Shown in pieces: positions 16,230 through 25,457 of a stretch of 64,000 nt of DNA. Both the position numbers and the translations under genes were made by a program. Numbering within the stretch: the stretch's first letter is position 1; each line of letters starts with the position of its first letter. Source of the stretch: Streptomyces sp. SPB162 (GTDB lineage Bacteria > Actinomycetota > Actinomycetes > Streptomycetales > Streptomycetaceae); assembly GCF_029504575.1 (NCBI RefSeq), contig NZ_JAQFII010000001.1:3231001-3295000 (forward strand). The letters run 5' to 3'. The notes beneath the pieces are model-generated. The model had not been told where the DNA came from, did no database searches, and worked only from the letters and a program-made list of their open reading frames with translations.

Positions 16230-17336
16230 ATGGAACTCGACATCGACCGGCGCGACCCGGTGTACCGGAACTGGCTCAAGGACGCCGTCGGCAAGGTGCA
16301 GGCCGACGCCAACCGGTCCGCCGACACCCACCTGCTGTCGGTGCCGCTGCCCACCGAGTGGGGCATCGACCTGTACCTGAAGGACGAGTCGACGCACCCG
16401 ACCGGCTCGCTCAAGCACCGGCTGGCCCGCTCACTGTTCCTGTACGGGCTGTGCAACGGCTGGATCCGTCCCGGGGCGCCGGTGATCGAGGCCTCCAGCG
16501 GCTCGACGGCGGTCTCCGAGGCGTACTTCGCGAAGCTGATCGGGGTGCCGTTCATCGCCGTCATGGCGAAGAGCACCGTGCGCTCCAAGATCGACCTGAT
16601 CGAGTTCCACGGCGGCCGATGTCACCTCGTCGACGACCCCTGCGAGGTCTACGAGGTGGCGGTGCGGCTCGCGGCCGAGTCCGGCGGCCATTACATGGAC
16701 CAGTTCACGTACGCCGAGCGCGCCACCGACTGGCGCGGCAACAACAACATCGCGGACTCGATCTTCCGACAGCTGGCGCTGGAGCGGCACCCCGTCCCCG
16801 CCTGGATCGTCGCGACCGCCGGCACCGGCGGGACGTCCGCGACCATCGCCCGCTACGTCCACTACACCCAGCAGGACACCGGGGTCTGCGTCGCCGACCC
16901 GGAGAACTCCGCGTTCTTCCCCAGCTGGCGGTCGGATGACCCGACCGTCGTCACCGACCGCGGCTCCCGCATCGAGGGCATCGGCCGCCAGCGGGTGGAG
17001 CCGAGCTTCGTCCCCGGGGCGATCGACCGCATGATGCGGGTGCCGGACGCCGCCTCCGTCGCCTGCGTCCGCGTGCTGGAACGGCTGCTGGGGCGCAAGG
17101 CCGGCGCCTCCACCGGCACCGGGTTGTGGGCCGCGTTCCGGATCATCTCCGACATGCGGGCGGCCGGCGAACAGGGCAGCGTCGTGGGCCTGTTGTGCGA
17201 CCCGGGCGAGCGGTACCTGGAGAAGTACTACTCGGACGACTGGCTGGCCGCGCAGGGCATCGACATCGCCCCGTTCACCGCGCGCGTCGAGCACTTCCTC
17301 GTGACGGGTGAGCTGAGCACCGTGCCGGCCGCCTGA
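16230..17336 (+). CDS. cds1: PLP-dependent cysteine desulfhydrase/cysteine synthase-like protein (Cds1-like)
   Basis: 368-residue fold-type II PLP enzyme. The Schiff-base lysine is in [13 protein letters not shown] and the phosphate-binding loop is in [15 protein letters not shown]. Compared with ordinary cysteine synthases it has the longer C-terminal region ([30 protein letters not shown]) typical of the actinobacterial Cds1 group. That group degrades L-cysteine to pyruvate, ammonia and hydrogen sulfide. Start ATG 16230 ([15 protein letters not shown]); an in-frame codon at 16200 would add ten atypical residues. It is divergent from the oxidoreductase operon; the 230-bp gap contains a CCCAA...TTGGG hairpin but no obvious operator. 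Confidence 0.85.
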   Translation: MELDIDRRDPVYRNWLKDAVGKVQADANRSADTHLLSVPLPTEWGIDLYLKDESTHPTGSLKHRLARSLFLYGLCNGWIRPGAPVIEASSGSTAVSEAYFAKLIGVPFIAVMAKSTVRSKIDLIEFHGGRCHLVDDPCEVYEVAVRLAAESGGHYMDQFTYAERATDWRGNNNIADSIFRQLALERHPVPAWIVATAGTGGTSATIARYVHYTQQDTGVCVADPENSAFFPSWRSDDPTVVTDRGSRIEGIGRQRVEPSFVPGAIDRMMRVPDAASVACVRVLERLLGRKAGASTGTGLWAAFRIISDMRAAGEQGSVVGLLCDPGERYLEKYYSDDWLAAQGIDIAPFTARVEHFLVTGELSTVPAA

Positions 17337-17355
17337 CCCGTCGGAAAGGGCGCCG

Positions 17356-17808
17356 TCAGCCGTCCGTGCGCAGCCGCAGCGCCGCGAGCGGCACGAAGCC
17401 GAGACCGGTGGAGCCGTCGGTGTCGTCGGACCCCGACAGCCGGCGCAGCATCGCCAGCGCGATCCGTTCGCCCTGCACCTTGGCGTGGTCGGCGCGGGGA
17501 CCCGCGTACAGCCCGTCGACGGACGCCCGCCACAGCTGGACCCAGCGGCCGAAGTGCTCGGCGGTCATCGGCCGGGTGTCGTGCAGGGCGGCGTGCGGGG
17601 TGAAGGCGTTGCCGTGGTACGCCACCGTGCGGAGCAGGGCGCGTTCCCAGAAGTCGGTGATCCTGGGCAGGTGCGCCTCCAGGTCGAGGCCCGCGATCTC
17701 GGTGAAGTACGGGCCGATCAGCCGGTCGGCGAGCGCCGCCTCGTAGAAGCGGCGCAGCAGCCTGACGAGGTCGGCGCGATCGGTGATGTCGGGCGAGGGA
17801 TTGACCAT
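17356..17808 (-). CDS. Group III truncated haemoglobin
   Basis: 150 residues of the 2-on-2 globin fold. Conserved features of group III: LLRRFYEAALADRLIGPYF, the FWERALL...YHGNAF segment with the putative distal His, and the proximal region MTAEHFGRWVQLWRASVDGLY, where His binds haem iron. The ATG at 17808 has GGAAGGA only 2-3 nt upstream, which is tight but the best available. It is convergent with cds1 (19-bp gap). Likely oxygen, nitric oxide or redox chemistry; no partner gene is adjacent. Confidence 0.88.
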   Translation of the reverse strand: MVNPSPDITDRADLVRLLRRFYEAALADRLIGPYFTEIAGLDLEAHLPRITDFWERALLRTVAYHGNAFTPHAALHDTRPMTAEHFGRWVQLWRASVDGLYAGPRADHAKVQGERIALAMLRRLSGSDDTDGSTGLGFVPLAALRLRTDG

Positions 17809-17917
17809 GATCCTTCCAGGGTCCCGGTGGGGCGGACCGGCCGCCAGGGCCGAAAGACCGGGATACGGCAGCGTGCCATGGTGTTCCCCGCATACGTTCT
17901 GACGCAAGGTGGCCTCC

Positions 17918-19105
17918 ATGAGCAACCCTGCCGGCGCCGCGTTCCGCCGCATGACCGCACGGCGCCGTGACGAAGCACACCGTGCCTCGACGCCGCTCGA
18001 GCTCTTCTTCGACCTCTGCTTCGTGGTCGCCATCGCGCAGGCCGGCGCCCGGCTGGTGCACGCACTGGCCGCCGGCCACCCCGGCAACGGGGTCGTCGGC
18101 TATCTGCTGGTCTTCTTCGGCATCTGGTGGGCCTGGATGAACTTTTCCTGGTTCGCCTCCGCCTACGACACGGACGACGTGCTGTACCGGATCAACACGC
18201 TGGTGCAGATCACCGGTGTCCTGGTGTACGCGGCGGGCGTGCCGCGCGCCTTCGACGACGGCGACTGGACGATCGCGGTGATCGGCTACTCGGTGATGCG
18301 GTTGGCGCTGGCCACGCAGTGGCTGCGGGCCGCGCACGGTGAGACCGGCGACGCACGCGGCTGCGCGCTCCGCTACACCGTCGGCGTCACCGTCTGCCAG
18401 ATCGGTTGGATCGGGCTGCTCTTCGTGCCCGACGGGGCGAGGGTGTGGACCTTCCTCGGCATGGTCCTCGCCGAGCTGTCCGTCCCGCTGTTCGCCGAGC
18501 GCCACCACCCGACCACCTGGCACCCGGGGCACATCGCCGAGCGGTACGGCCTGTTCACCATCATCGTGCTCGGCGAGACGATCGCGGCGGCGACCGTCGC
18601 CGTGCAGTCCGCGCTCGACGAGCACGAGGCGGTCACCGAGCTGCTGCCCATCGCGGGCGGCGGGCTGCTGATCGTCTTCGCGGCCTGGTGGATCTACTTC
18701 GCCGTGCCCATTGAGGAGCACCTGACCTCGAACCGCGAGGCGATCCCCTGGGGGTACGGCCACTACATCGTGTTCGTCTCCGCCGCGGCGATCGGCGCCG
18801 GCCTCGAAGTGGCCGTGGAGCAGAGCGTCGGAAAGGCGGAGATCTCGGCGCGGGCCGCCTCGGCGGCGGTGACCGTGCCGACCGCCGTCCTGTTCTTCAC
18901 CGTCTGGCTGCTGCACTCCCGGCACTACAAGCGCGGCGCCGCCCAGCAACTCGTCCTGCCGGTCGCCTCGTTGCTGATCCTGGCCTGCACGTTCTGCGGG
19001 GCGGCCGCGGTGTTGCTGGCCGGGGCGGTGTCGGCGCTGGCCGTCGCGGCGGGGGTCACGCTGGTGCGCCGCAACGCCTCCGCGACGGGCTCCGTGACGG
19101 CCTGA
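17918..19105 (+). CDS. ltrA: Low temperature requirement protein A (LtrA) family membrane protein
   Basis: 395 residues, about eleven hydrophobic segments. The family signature near the N-terminus is ASTPLELFFDLCFVVAIAQAG, with FGIWWAWMNFSWFASAYDTDD following and HIAERYGLFTIIVLGETI in the middle. Start ATG 17918 is preceded by AAGGTGG; an in-frame ATG at 17909 would add three residues. LtrA was named from growth of Listeria in the cold; molecular function is unknown. It is divergent from the globin gene with a 109-bp gap. Confidence 0.9.
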   Translation: MSNPAGAAFRRMTARRRDEAHRASTPLELFFDLCFVVAIAQAGARLVHALAAGHPGNGVVGYLLVFFGIWWAWMNFSWFASAYDTDDVLYRINTLVQITGVLVYAAGVPRAFDDGDWTIAVIGYSVMRLALATQWLRAAHGETGDARGCALRYTVGVTVCQIGWIGLLFVPDGARVWTFLGMVLAELSVPLFAERHHPTTWHPGHIAERYGLFTIIVLGETIAAATVAVQSALDEHEAVTELLPIAGGGLLIVFAAWWIYFAVPIEEHLTSNREAIPWGYGHYIVFVSAAAIGAGLEVAVEQSVGKAEISARAASAAVTVPTAVLFFTVWLLHSRHYKRGAAQQLVLPVASLLILACTFCGAAAVLLAGAVSALAVAAGVTLVRRNASATGSVTA

Positions 19106-19111
19106 GCCGCG

Positions 19112-19861
19112 TCACAGGCCCGTGGCGCCGAGCAGTGATCCCGCCGCGTACGTGACGGCCATCGCCGCCGCCCCGCCCGCCATGTTCCGCAGGACGGCGG
19201 GGCGGGCCGGCGCACCGCCGAGCCGCGCGCTCTGCCACCCGCACAGCGCGAGCGCGATCAGCACCGCCACCACCGTGACGGACAGCCGCAGCGGCGGGGG
19301 CAGCAGCACGATCGCCAGCAGCGGCAGCAGGGCTCCCGCCGTGAACGCGGCGAAGCTCGCGCCCGCCGCGTGCCACGGATTGGTCAGCTCGTCGGGGTTG
19401 ATGCCGAGTTCGACCCGGGCGTGGGCGCCGAGCGCGTCGCGTTCGGTGAGCTGCTCCGCGACCTCGCGCGCCAGCTCCCGCGTCAGTCCGCGGTCCTCCA
19501 GCAGACCGGTGAGCTCGTCGAGTTCCGCCCTCGGCTCGGTGGCCAGCTCCTCGCGCTCCATGGCCAGGGCGGCCTGTTCGGAGTCGCGCTGGGTGCTGAC
19601 CGACACGTACTCCCCCGCCGCCATCGAGAGCGAGCCGGCCAGCAGCCCGGCCAGCCCGGCGGTCAGGAGCGCCGAACGGGAGTCGGTGGCGCCGGCCACG
19701 CCGACGACCAGCCCGGCCGTCGACACGACTCCGTCGTTGGCGCCGAGCACCCCCGCCCGCAGCCAGTTCAGCCGGCTCGCGAGCCCGCCCTCGTGGTGCG
19801 GCTCACCGTGCTCCGCCCGGGTGCCGCCGCCCCGCCCACCGCTCTGCCCGCCGTCGCTCAT
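19112..19861 (-). CDS. VIT1/CCC1 family transporter
   Basis: 249 residues. The family core is SRLNWLRAGVLGANDGVVSTAGLVVGVAGA at residues 29-58, followed by SMAAGEYVSVSTQRDSE, which carries the metal-binding Glu residues. A cytoplasmic helical domain (MEREELATEPRAELDELTGLL) precedes the last three membrane segments. Eukaryotic and bacterial homologues move Fe2+ or Mn2+ in exchange for protons. The gene is convergent with ltrA (6-bp gap) and its start lies 35 bp beyond the stop of fruA (same strand). Confidence 0.92.
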   Translation of the reverse strand: MSDGGQSGGRGGGTRAEHGEPHHEGGLASRLNWLRAGVLGANDGVVSTAGLVVGVAGATDSRSALLTAGLAGLLAGSLSMAAGEYVSVSTQRDSEQAALAMEREELATEPRAELDELTGLLEDRGLTRELAREVAEQLTERDALGAHARVELGINPDELTNPWHAAGASFAAFTAGALLPLLAIVLLPPPLRLSVTVVAVLIALALCGWQSARLGGAPARPAVLRNMAGGAAAMAVTYAAGSLLGATGL

Positions 19862-19896
19862 GCCGCGAGGGTCTCATTCACGACGGCCGCATGCGG

Positions 19897-21873
19897 TCAG
19901 GCCGCGACGGGTGTCCTGGCGTCGTCCGGCACGGGCAGCGCCGTCTCGGGCTTCGCGGACCCGCGCACCCCCTTCAGCAGGACGACGAGTGCCGCCGTGA
20001 CGACCGTCCCCGCCGCGACGGCGACCAGGTACAACCACGGGTTGCCGATCAGCGGCACCACGAAGATGCCGCCGTGCGGGGCGCGCAGGGTGCAGCCGAA
20101 GGCCATCGACAGGGCGCCGGTGATCGCGCCGCCCACCATCGCCGACGGGATGACCCGCAGCGGGTCGGCCGCCGCGAACGGGATCGCGCCCTCGGTGATG
20201 AACGACGCGCCCAGTACCCAGGCCGCCTTGCCGTTCTCGCGCTCCGTACGGGTGAAGAGCCGGCCGCGGACGGTCGTCGCCAGCGCCAGTCCCAGCGGCG
20301 GCACCATGCCCGCCGCCATCACGCACGCCATGACCTTCAGGCTGCCGTCGTTCGGGTCGGCCAGCCCGCCGACGGCGAAGGCGTAGGCGACCTTGTTCAG
20401 CGGGCCGCCCATGTCGAAGCACATCATCAGGCCGAGGACGACGCCGAGGATGATCGCGTTCGAGCCCGTCAGGCCGTTCAGCCAGTCGGTGAGACGTTCC
20501 TGCAGCCAGGCGATCGGCTTGCCGACCACCAGGAACATCAGGAAGCCCACCACCGCGGCGGAGACCAGCGGGATCACCACCACCGGCATGATGCCGCGCA
20601 GCACCGGCGGGATCGCGATCCGCTGGATCGCCATGACGACGGCGCCCGCGAGCAGACCGGCGACCAGGCCGCCCAGGAACCCCGCGTTGATCGTCAGCGC
20701 GATGGCGCCGCCGACGATGCCGGGGACCAGCCCCGGCCGGTCCACCATCCCGAACGCGATGTACCCGGCCAGGATCGGCACGAGGAACGTGAACGCGGTG
20801 TCGCCGATCTGGAAGAGCAGCGCCGCCCAACTCGCGCCCTCGTTCCAGACGAAGTGCTCGGCGACCGAGGGCGCGGCGTTGATCTCGTAGCCGCCGATGG
20901 CGAAGGCGAGCGCGATCAGCAGCCCGCCCGCGGCGACGAACGGCACCATGTAACTGACGCCGGTCATCAGCCACTTGCGCAGCCGCGTGCCGAAGGCTTC
21001 GCCCGACTCGACGGAATCGTCGGCGGAGGCGGTGTCCGCTCCGGCCGGCGAGTGCGCCGCGGCCGTCACCTCGCCGCGCTCCGCCTTTCCGCGCGCCTCG
21101 GCGATGAGCTCCGGCGCGCGGCTGATGCCCGCCTTCACCCCGACGTCCACCGTCGGCTTCCCCGCGAAGCGCTCCTTGTCGCGGACCTCGACGTCATGGG
21201 CGAGGATCACCGCGTCCGCGGCGTCGATCGCCGCCTTCGGCAGCTTCTTGAAGCCGGCTGAGCCCTGGGTCTCGACGATGATCTCCACACCGGCCTCCCG
21301 GGCGGCGTTCTGCAGGGATTCCGCCGCCATGTACGTGTGCGCGATGCCCGTCGGGCACGACGTCACCGCCACGACGCGCAACGGCCGCTCCGGCGGGACG
21401 TCGCTCGGGGCGGCCTCCGCCTCCTGCACGACGGGGCCACCCGCGATCAGCGCCGCGGCCGTCGCCGGGTCGACGGCCGCGCGCAGGGCGGCCGTGAACT
21501 CCGGGTCCATGAGGCGACGGGCGAGGGCGGACAGGATCGTCAGGTGGTCGGTGTCGGCTCCCGCCGGTGCCGCGATGAGGAAGACGAGGTCGGCGGGGCC
21601 GTCCGGGGCGCCGAAGTCGATGCCGGACCCGCTGCGGCCGAACGCGAGGGTCGGCGCGGCGACATGCTCGCTGCGGCAGTGCGGGATCCCGATGCCGCCG
21701 TCGAGGCCGGTCGGCATCTGGGCCTCGCGCGCGGCCACGTCCGCGAGGAAGCCCTCCAGGTCGGTGACGCGTCCGGCGGCCACCATCCGCTCGGCGAGCG
21801 AACGTGCCGCCGCTTCCTTGCTCTCGGCGGCCAGGTCGAGATCGACCAGCTCGGCGGTGATCATTTCACTCAT
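19897..21873 (-). CDS. fruA: Fructose-specific PTS enzyme IIABC
   Basis: 658-residue fusion that imports fructose and delivers fructose-1-phosphate. EIIA domain, residues 1-150, phospho-His in GGIGIPHCRSEHV. EIIB domain from about 165, phospho-Cys in VAVTSCPTGIAHTYMAAESL. EIIC membrane domain from about 300, starting SYMVPFVAAGGLLIALAFAIGGY. The ATG at 21873 has GGAG 7 nt upstream. It is third in fruR-fruK-fruA, separated from fruK by 160 bp filled with tandem repeats. General PTS proteins EI and HPr are not in the window. Confidence 0.96.
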   Translation of the reverse strand: MSEMITAELVDLDLAAESKEAAARSLAERMVAAGRVTDLEGFLADVAAREAQMPTGLDGGIGIPHCRSEHVAAPTLAFGRSGSGIDFGAPDGPADLVFLIAAPAGADTDHLTILSALARRLMDPEFTAALRAAVDPATAAALIAGGPVVQEAEAAPSDVPPERPLRVVAVTSCPTGIAHTYMAAESLQNAAREAGVEIIVETQGSAGFKKLPKAAIDAADAVILAHDVEVRDKERFAGKPTVDVGVKAGISRAPELIAEARGKAERGEVTAAAHSPAGADTASADDSVESGEAFGTRLRKWLMTGVSYMVPFVAAGGLLIALAFAIGGYEINAAPSVAEHFVWNEGASWAALLFQIGDTAFTFLVPILAGYIAFGMVDRPGLVPGIVGGAIALTINAGFLGGLVAGLLAGAVVMAIQRIAIPPVLRGIMPVVVIPLVSAAVVGFLMFLVVGKPIAWLQERLTDWLNGLTGSNAIILGVVLGLMMCFDMGGPLNKVAYAFAVGGLADPNDGSLKVMACVMAAGMVPPLGLALATTVRGRLFTRTERENGKAAWVLGASFITEGAIPFAAADPLRVIPSAMVGGAITGALSMAFGCTLRAPHGGIFVVPLIGNPWLYLVAVAAGTVVTAALVVLLKGVRGSAKPETALPVPDDARTPVAA

Positions 21874-21910
21874 CGCGCGGCTCCATTGCTCGCGTCCCCG
21901 CCCTGCGGGC

Positions 21911-21949
21911 GGAACGGACTGTGGGTGGAACGGACTGTGGGTGGAACGG
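21911..21949. repeat. 16-bp tandem repeat in the fruK-fruA gap
   Basis: GGAACGGACTGTGGGT occurs at 21911-21926 and 21927-21942, followed by a partial third copy to 21949. Confidence 0.95.
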
Positions 21950-21980
21950 GTATTGCGGTTGACAGGCCGAGCGCCGAACC

Positions 21981-22040
21981 GGCGCCCCTCGGGCGGGCGC
22001 CCCTCATGCCGGCGCCCCTTGGGCGGGCGCCCCTCATGCC
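21981..22040. repeat. 30-bp tandem duplication spanning the fruK stop codon
   Basis: Units 21981-22010 and 22011-22040 differ at one base. Each contains the TCA that reads as TGA stop on the minus strand, so the gene end has been copied together with its stop codon. Confidence 0.95.
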
Positions 22041-22979
22041 GGCTCCCGCAGCGGGCGGGAGAGCGGGACGTCAGCGGTCACGGTGACCGCCGGCGGGTCG
22101 AGGTCCGCCGGCGCGGGCATGGCGCTGCCCGGCAGCTGAACGGCGGCCGCCCCGTGGGCGACGGCCGACGCGAGCGCCGCCCCGCCGTCGCCGCCCGCGG
22201 CGAGGAACCCCGCCAGCGAGGCGTCCCCGGCACCGACGTTGCTGCGGACCGCCGCGACCCGCGCGTGCCCGAAGTACGAGCCCGAGTCGTCGACGAGCAG
22301 CTGCCCGTCCGCACCGAGGCTGGCCAGCACCGCCCGCGCGCCCAGGGCGCGCAGTTCCTCCGCCGCCCGCAGCACGTCACCGACGGTCGCCAGCGGCCGG
22401 CCGACGGCCGCGGCCAGTTCCTCGGCGTTGGGCTTGACGACGTCGGGGTGCAGCGCGAGCGCGGCGAGCAGCGAGGGGCCCGAGGTGTCCAGGGCGACCC
22501 GGGCGCCCGCCCGGTGGGCGCGGGCGACGAGTTCGGCGTACCACTCGGGCGGCAGCCCGCGCGGGAGGCTGCCGCAGCAGGCGATCCACCGGGCGTCGGC
22601 GGACCGGGCGCCGACCGCGTCCAGCAGCGCCTCGGACTCGGCGGGGGTGAGCGCGGGCCCGGCCGCGTTGAGCTTGGTCAGCGTGCCGTCCGGTTCGGCG
22701 ACCGAGACGTTCACACGGGTCGAGCCGGCGATGGCGACGCCGGCGACCTCGATGCCCTGCTCCTCCAGCAGCCGGCCGAGCAACGTGCCCTCGGGGCCGC
22801 CCATTCGGCAGCACCGCGACCGTGGGCTGCCCGGCGGCGGCCACCGCCCGCGAGACGTTGACGCCCTTGCCGCCGGGATCGACCCGATCGGCGGTGGCCC
22901 GCAGTACGGCTCCGCGTTCGAGCGCGGGGATCTCGTACGTACGGTCCAGGCTCGGGTTCGGGGTGACGGTCACGATCAT
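22034..22979 (-). pseudogene. fruK: 1-phosphofructokinase, broken by a one-base insertion
   Basis: PfkB-family kinase that converts fructose-1-phosphate to fructose-1,6-bisphosphate. The first 58 residues (MIVTVTPNPSLDRTYEIPAL ... VDPGGKGVNVSRAVAAAGQPTVAVLP) are in one frame. The rest, MGGPEGTLLGRLLEEQGIEV through VKPNAEELAAAVGRPL and SNVGAGDASLAGFLAAGG (catalytic Asp in GAGD), is in the next frame. The junction reads CCGAATGGGC where CCGATGGGC would be expected, one extra A at about 22804. Start ATG 22979 overlaps the fruR stop (ATGA). Function depends on whether the indel is real. Confidence 0.9.
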
Positions 22980-23737
22980 GCGCGTACTACTTCCGTGCCC
23001 GCGCTCTCGATCGCGCGGGCCGCTTCGGGGTCGAGTCCCTGATCGGTGATGAGCAGGTCGACATGGGAGAGGTCTCCGAAGCGCGCGAAGTTCCGCTGCC
23101 CGTACTTCGAGGAGTCGGCGAGCAGCACGACGCGGCGCGCGCCGGCGATCATGGCCCGCTTCACGGCGGCTTCCGCGAGGTCCGGGGTGGTGAGCCCGCC
23201 GTCGGCGGAGAAGCCGTTCGCGGCGAGGAACAGCACGTCGGCGTGGATCTCGCCGTAGGCGCGCAGCGCCCACGCGTCCACGGCGGCGCGGGTGCGGTGC
23301 CGGAGCCGGCCGCCGACGAGGTGGAGGGTGAGCTCCGGGTACTCCGACAGGCGCGCGGCGATCGGCAGGGCGTGCGTCACCACGGTCAGGCGCGAGTCGA
23401 TCGGGAGGACGGCGGCGAGCCGGGCCGCGGTGCTCCCGGCGTCGATGACGACGGTGCCCTCGGCGGGCAGTTCCGCCAGGGCGGCGCGCGCGATCCGGTC
23501 CTTCTCCTCGGCCGCGGTCGCCTCGCGCTCGGCGAGGTCGGGCTCGAAGTCGAGCCGTCCGGCCGGGATGGCCCCGCCGTGCACGCGCTGGATCACTCCG
23601 GCCCGGTCCAGCGCCTTGAGGTCGCGGCGGACGGTCTCCGGTGTGACGTCGAACTCCTCGGCCAGCGAGAGGACGTCGACGCTGCCGAGCTCGCGGGCCC
23701 GCCGCAGGATCTCTTGCTGCCGTTCCGGGGCGTACAT
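22976..23737 (-). CDS. fruR: DeoR-family transcriptional repressor of the fructose operon
   Basis: 253 residues. N-terminal helix-turn-helix (RQQEILRRARELGSVDVLSLAEEFDVTPETVRRDLKAL), then HGGAIPAG and the sugar-phosphate-binding DeoRC domain (DAGSTAARLAAVLP, NGFSADGGLTTPD, LADSSKYGQ). I chose ATG 23737 (MYAPERQQEI, the usual family start) with GGAGG 9 nt upstream, rather than ATG 23758. It is the first gene of fruR-fruK-fruA and overlaps fruK by 4 bp. The expected effector is fructose-1-phosphate. Confidence 0.92.
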   Translation of the reverse strand: MYAPERQQEILRRARELGSVDVLSLAEEFDVTPETVRRDLKALDRAGVIQRVHGGAIPAGRLDFEPDLAEREATAAEEKDRIARAALAELPAEGTVVIDAGSTAARLAAVLPIDSRLTVVTHALPIAARLSEYPELTLHLVGGRLRHRTRAAVDAWALRAYGEIHADVLFLAANGFSADGGLTTPDLAEAAVKRAMIAGARRVVLLADSSKYGQRNFARFGDLSHVDLLITDQGLDPEAARAIESAGTEVVRA

Positions 23738-23800
23738 GTGGTTCTGCCTCCGACTCATGCCCGAGTGTGTTGCTATGGCGCCACCGTACCCATGGTCCGG

Positions 23801-23823
23801 CGTTAAGTAAACACAAACAGACA
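23801..23823 (-). promoter_or_regulatory. Candidate FruR operator/promoter region
   Basis: A T-rich stretch on the minus strand (TGTTTGTGTTTACTTAACG) stands out in GC-rich surroundings 60-80 bp upstream of fruR. It contains the direct repeat TGTTTG-TGTTTA, the kind of half-sites bound by DeoR regulators. Confidence 0.4.
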
Positions 23824-23896
23824 GGCAACGGAGTCATTCGGACATGGACGGGCACGCGATGGCCCTCACGGTTCCGGGACCGGTGCCCGGACATGG

Positions 23897-23934
23897 CCGA
23901 ACCCCGGCGCGGGGGGGGTTGCGCCGAGGTTCGG
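23897..23934. terminator. Hairpin between hrdD and fruR
   Basis: Stem of 14 bp (CCGAACCCCGGCGC against GCGCCGAGGTTCGG, one G-U type mismatch) with a G-rich 10-nt loop. It lies between the hrdD 3' end and the fru promoter. Confidence 0.6.
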
Positions 23935-23942
23935 GTTCAGGG

Positions 23943-23964
23943 GCGGCGGGTCGGAACCCGCCGC
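23943..23964 (-). terminator. Hairpin terminator after hrdD
   Basis: Perfect 9-bp stem GCGGCGGGT / ACCCGCCGC with loop CGGA, 3 bp past the hrdD stop. Confidence 0.7.
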
Positions 23965-23967
23965 GGA

Positions 23968-24963
23968 TCAGGCTGCCTCGTACTCCAGGCCCGTGTCGCG
24001 GGCCATACGCTTGAGGTCCGCCAGGGCGTGCTTCTCGATCTGCCGGATGCGCTCACGCGTCAGGCCGTGCTGCTTGCCGACCTCCGTGAGCGTCCGCTCG
24101 CGGCCGTCCTCGATACCGTACCGGGACCTGATGATCGAAGCGGTGCGTTCGTCGAGTCGGCCGATGAGCTCCTCGAGCTCCTCGCGGCGGAGCATGACGA
24201 GCACGGACTGCTCGGGAGAGGCGGCGGCGCCGTCCTCCACGAGGTCCCCGAACTCGGTCTCGCCCTCCGCGTCCACCGACATGTTCAGGCTGACCGGGTC
24301 ACGGGCCCAGTCGAGCACGTCATGCACGCGGGACGGGGTCGAGTCGAGCTCGGCGGCGATCTCCTCGTGCTCCGGGTCACGCCCGTGCTCACGGTTGAAC
24401 TCCCGCTGCACCCGCCGGATCCGGCCCAGCTCCTCCACGAGGTGGACGGGGAGCCGGATGGTGCGGGACTGGTCGGCGATGGACCGGGTGATGGCCTGAC
24501 GGATCCACCAGGTCGCGTACGTGGAGAACTTGAAGCCCTTGGCGTAGTCGAACTTCTCGACGGCGCGCACCAGGCCCGCGTTCCCCTCCTGGATGAGGTC
24601 GAGCAGCGGGAGACCGCTGCGCGGATAGCGGCGGGCGACCGCCACCACGAGGCGCAGGTTCGAGCGGATGAAGACGTCCTTGGCGCGCTCGCCGTCGGCG
24701 ACCAGCGCTTCCAGCTCCTCGCGGTCGGCACCGGCTCCGGCACCTTCGACCAGCTGCGCGTCATCGGAGAGTATGCGCTCGGCGTAGACGCCGGCCTCGA
24801 TCTCCCGGGACAGTTCGACTTCCTGCGCGGCGTCGAGCAGCGGGGTACGTGCGATCTCGTCGAGGTACATACCGACGAGGTCACGGTCTGCGGCTTCCCC
24901 GCCAACGGCGCGGACGCTGCTGGTCCCGCCTGCGGAACGACGGGCGACGGCACGGGTTGCCAT
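23968..24963 (-). CDS. hrdD: RNA polymerase sigma factor HrdD (group 2 sigma-70)
   Basis: 331 residues with regions 1.2 to 4.2 of primary-like sigma factors: DLVGMYLDEIARTPLL, RSNLRLVVAVARRYPRSGLPLLDLIQEGNAGL, KFDYAKGFKFSTYATWWIRQAI (2.3-2.4), and RTLTEVGKQHGLTRERIRQIE (4.2). It lacks the long acidic N-terminus of HrdB. Start ATG 24963 has AAGGGAG 6 nt upstream. Adjacency to the fru operon and the exact sigma-R-type promoter upstream match Streptomyces hrdD, a known sigma-R target in S. coelicolor, so it should be induced by thiol oxidation. Confidence 0.92.
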   Translation of the reverse strand: MATRAVARRSAGGTSSVRAVGGEAADRDLVGMYLDEIARTPLLDAAQEVELSREIEAGVYAERILSDDAQLVEGAGAGADREELEALVADGERAKDVFIRSNLRLVVAVARRYPRSGLPLLDLIQEGNAGLVRAVEKFDYAKGFKFSTYATWWIRQAITRSIADQSRTIRLPVHLVEELGRIRRVQREFNREHGRDPEHEEIAAELDSTPSRVHDVLDWARDPVSLNMSVDAEGETEFGDLVEDGAAASPEQSVLVMLRREELEELIGRLDERTASIIRSRYGIEDGRERTLTEVGKQHGLTRERIRQIEKHALADLKRMARDTGLEYEAA

Positions 24964-25047
24964 GCGTGCTCCCTTGCGAAGGTTCGGTCGGGTGTCGGTT
25001 GGAGCGGAGCTTTCAACACTGCCTTTCGGCTGCCCGCTCTGATCTGG

Positions 25048-25075
25048 ATAACGACTGGAATCCGGACACAATTCC
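25048..25075 (-). promoter_or_regulatory. Sigma-R-type promoter of hrdD
   Basis: On the minus strand GGAAT (25075-25071), an 18-bp spacer, then GTTAT (25052-25048). This equals the published sigma-R consensus GGAAT-N18-GTT. It lies about 85 bp upstream of the hrdD start. Confidence 0.85.
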
Positions 25076-25298
25076 CATGTCGATCACTGATTTTCGCGAT
25101 CTTGCAGTACCCTGTTCCGCCGCACGGGCGCGCGGAGTGCTGCGAAGGGCCGGGAAGCGCAGGTCAGGGCCGGTTTCCGGAGGTTGCCTGCCGCACGTGG
25201 CCCATCCCGCCGGATACCGCCTGTGGCTGCTCTCCTACCCCCAAGACGGCCCGTACCGCCTATTGGTTGCCCAAGCCGACGAAGGAGCCCCCGAACGG

Positions 25299-25354
25299 GC
25301 TCCTGCCTGCGGACGTCACGCTCCTGCCTGCGGACGGGCTCCTGCCTGCGGACG
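25299..25354. repeat. Triplicated 17-bp repeat
   Basis: GCTCCTGCCTGCGGACG occurs at 25299-25315, 25320-25336 and 25338-25354 with spacers of 4 and 1 bp. It lies in the roughly 490-bp gap between the hrdD start and the DHA2 efflux gene, where no other gene is visible. Confidence 0.95.
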
Positions 25355-25355
25355 C

Positions 25356-25407
25356 CACAGGGAAGGGCCCCGCCTCCGAGTTTCCGGAGGCGGGGCCCTT
25401 CCCTGTG
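25356..25407. terminator. Very strong bidirectional hairpin
   Basis: A perfect 23-bp stem (CACAGGGAAGGGCCCCGCCT... at 25356-25378 against 25385-25407) with a 6-nt loop AGTTTC. It is about 50 bp downstream of the DHA2 gene stop and insulates it from hrdD. Confidence 0.9.
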
Positions 25408-25457
25408 TACCGCGTAGTGACTACGTGTACCGCGTGATGACTACCCGTGAATCCTGA

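Noticed and set aside
21911..22040. CRISPR-like repetition between fruK and fruA
   Set aside because: Repeats are directly adjacent tandem units without spacers and have different lengths (16 and 30 bp); no cas genes.
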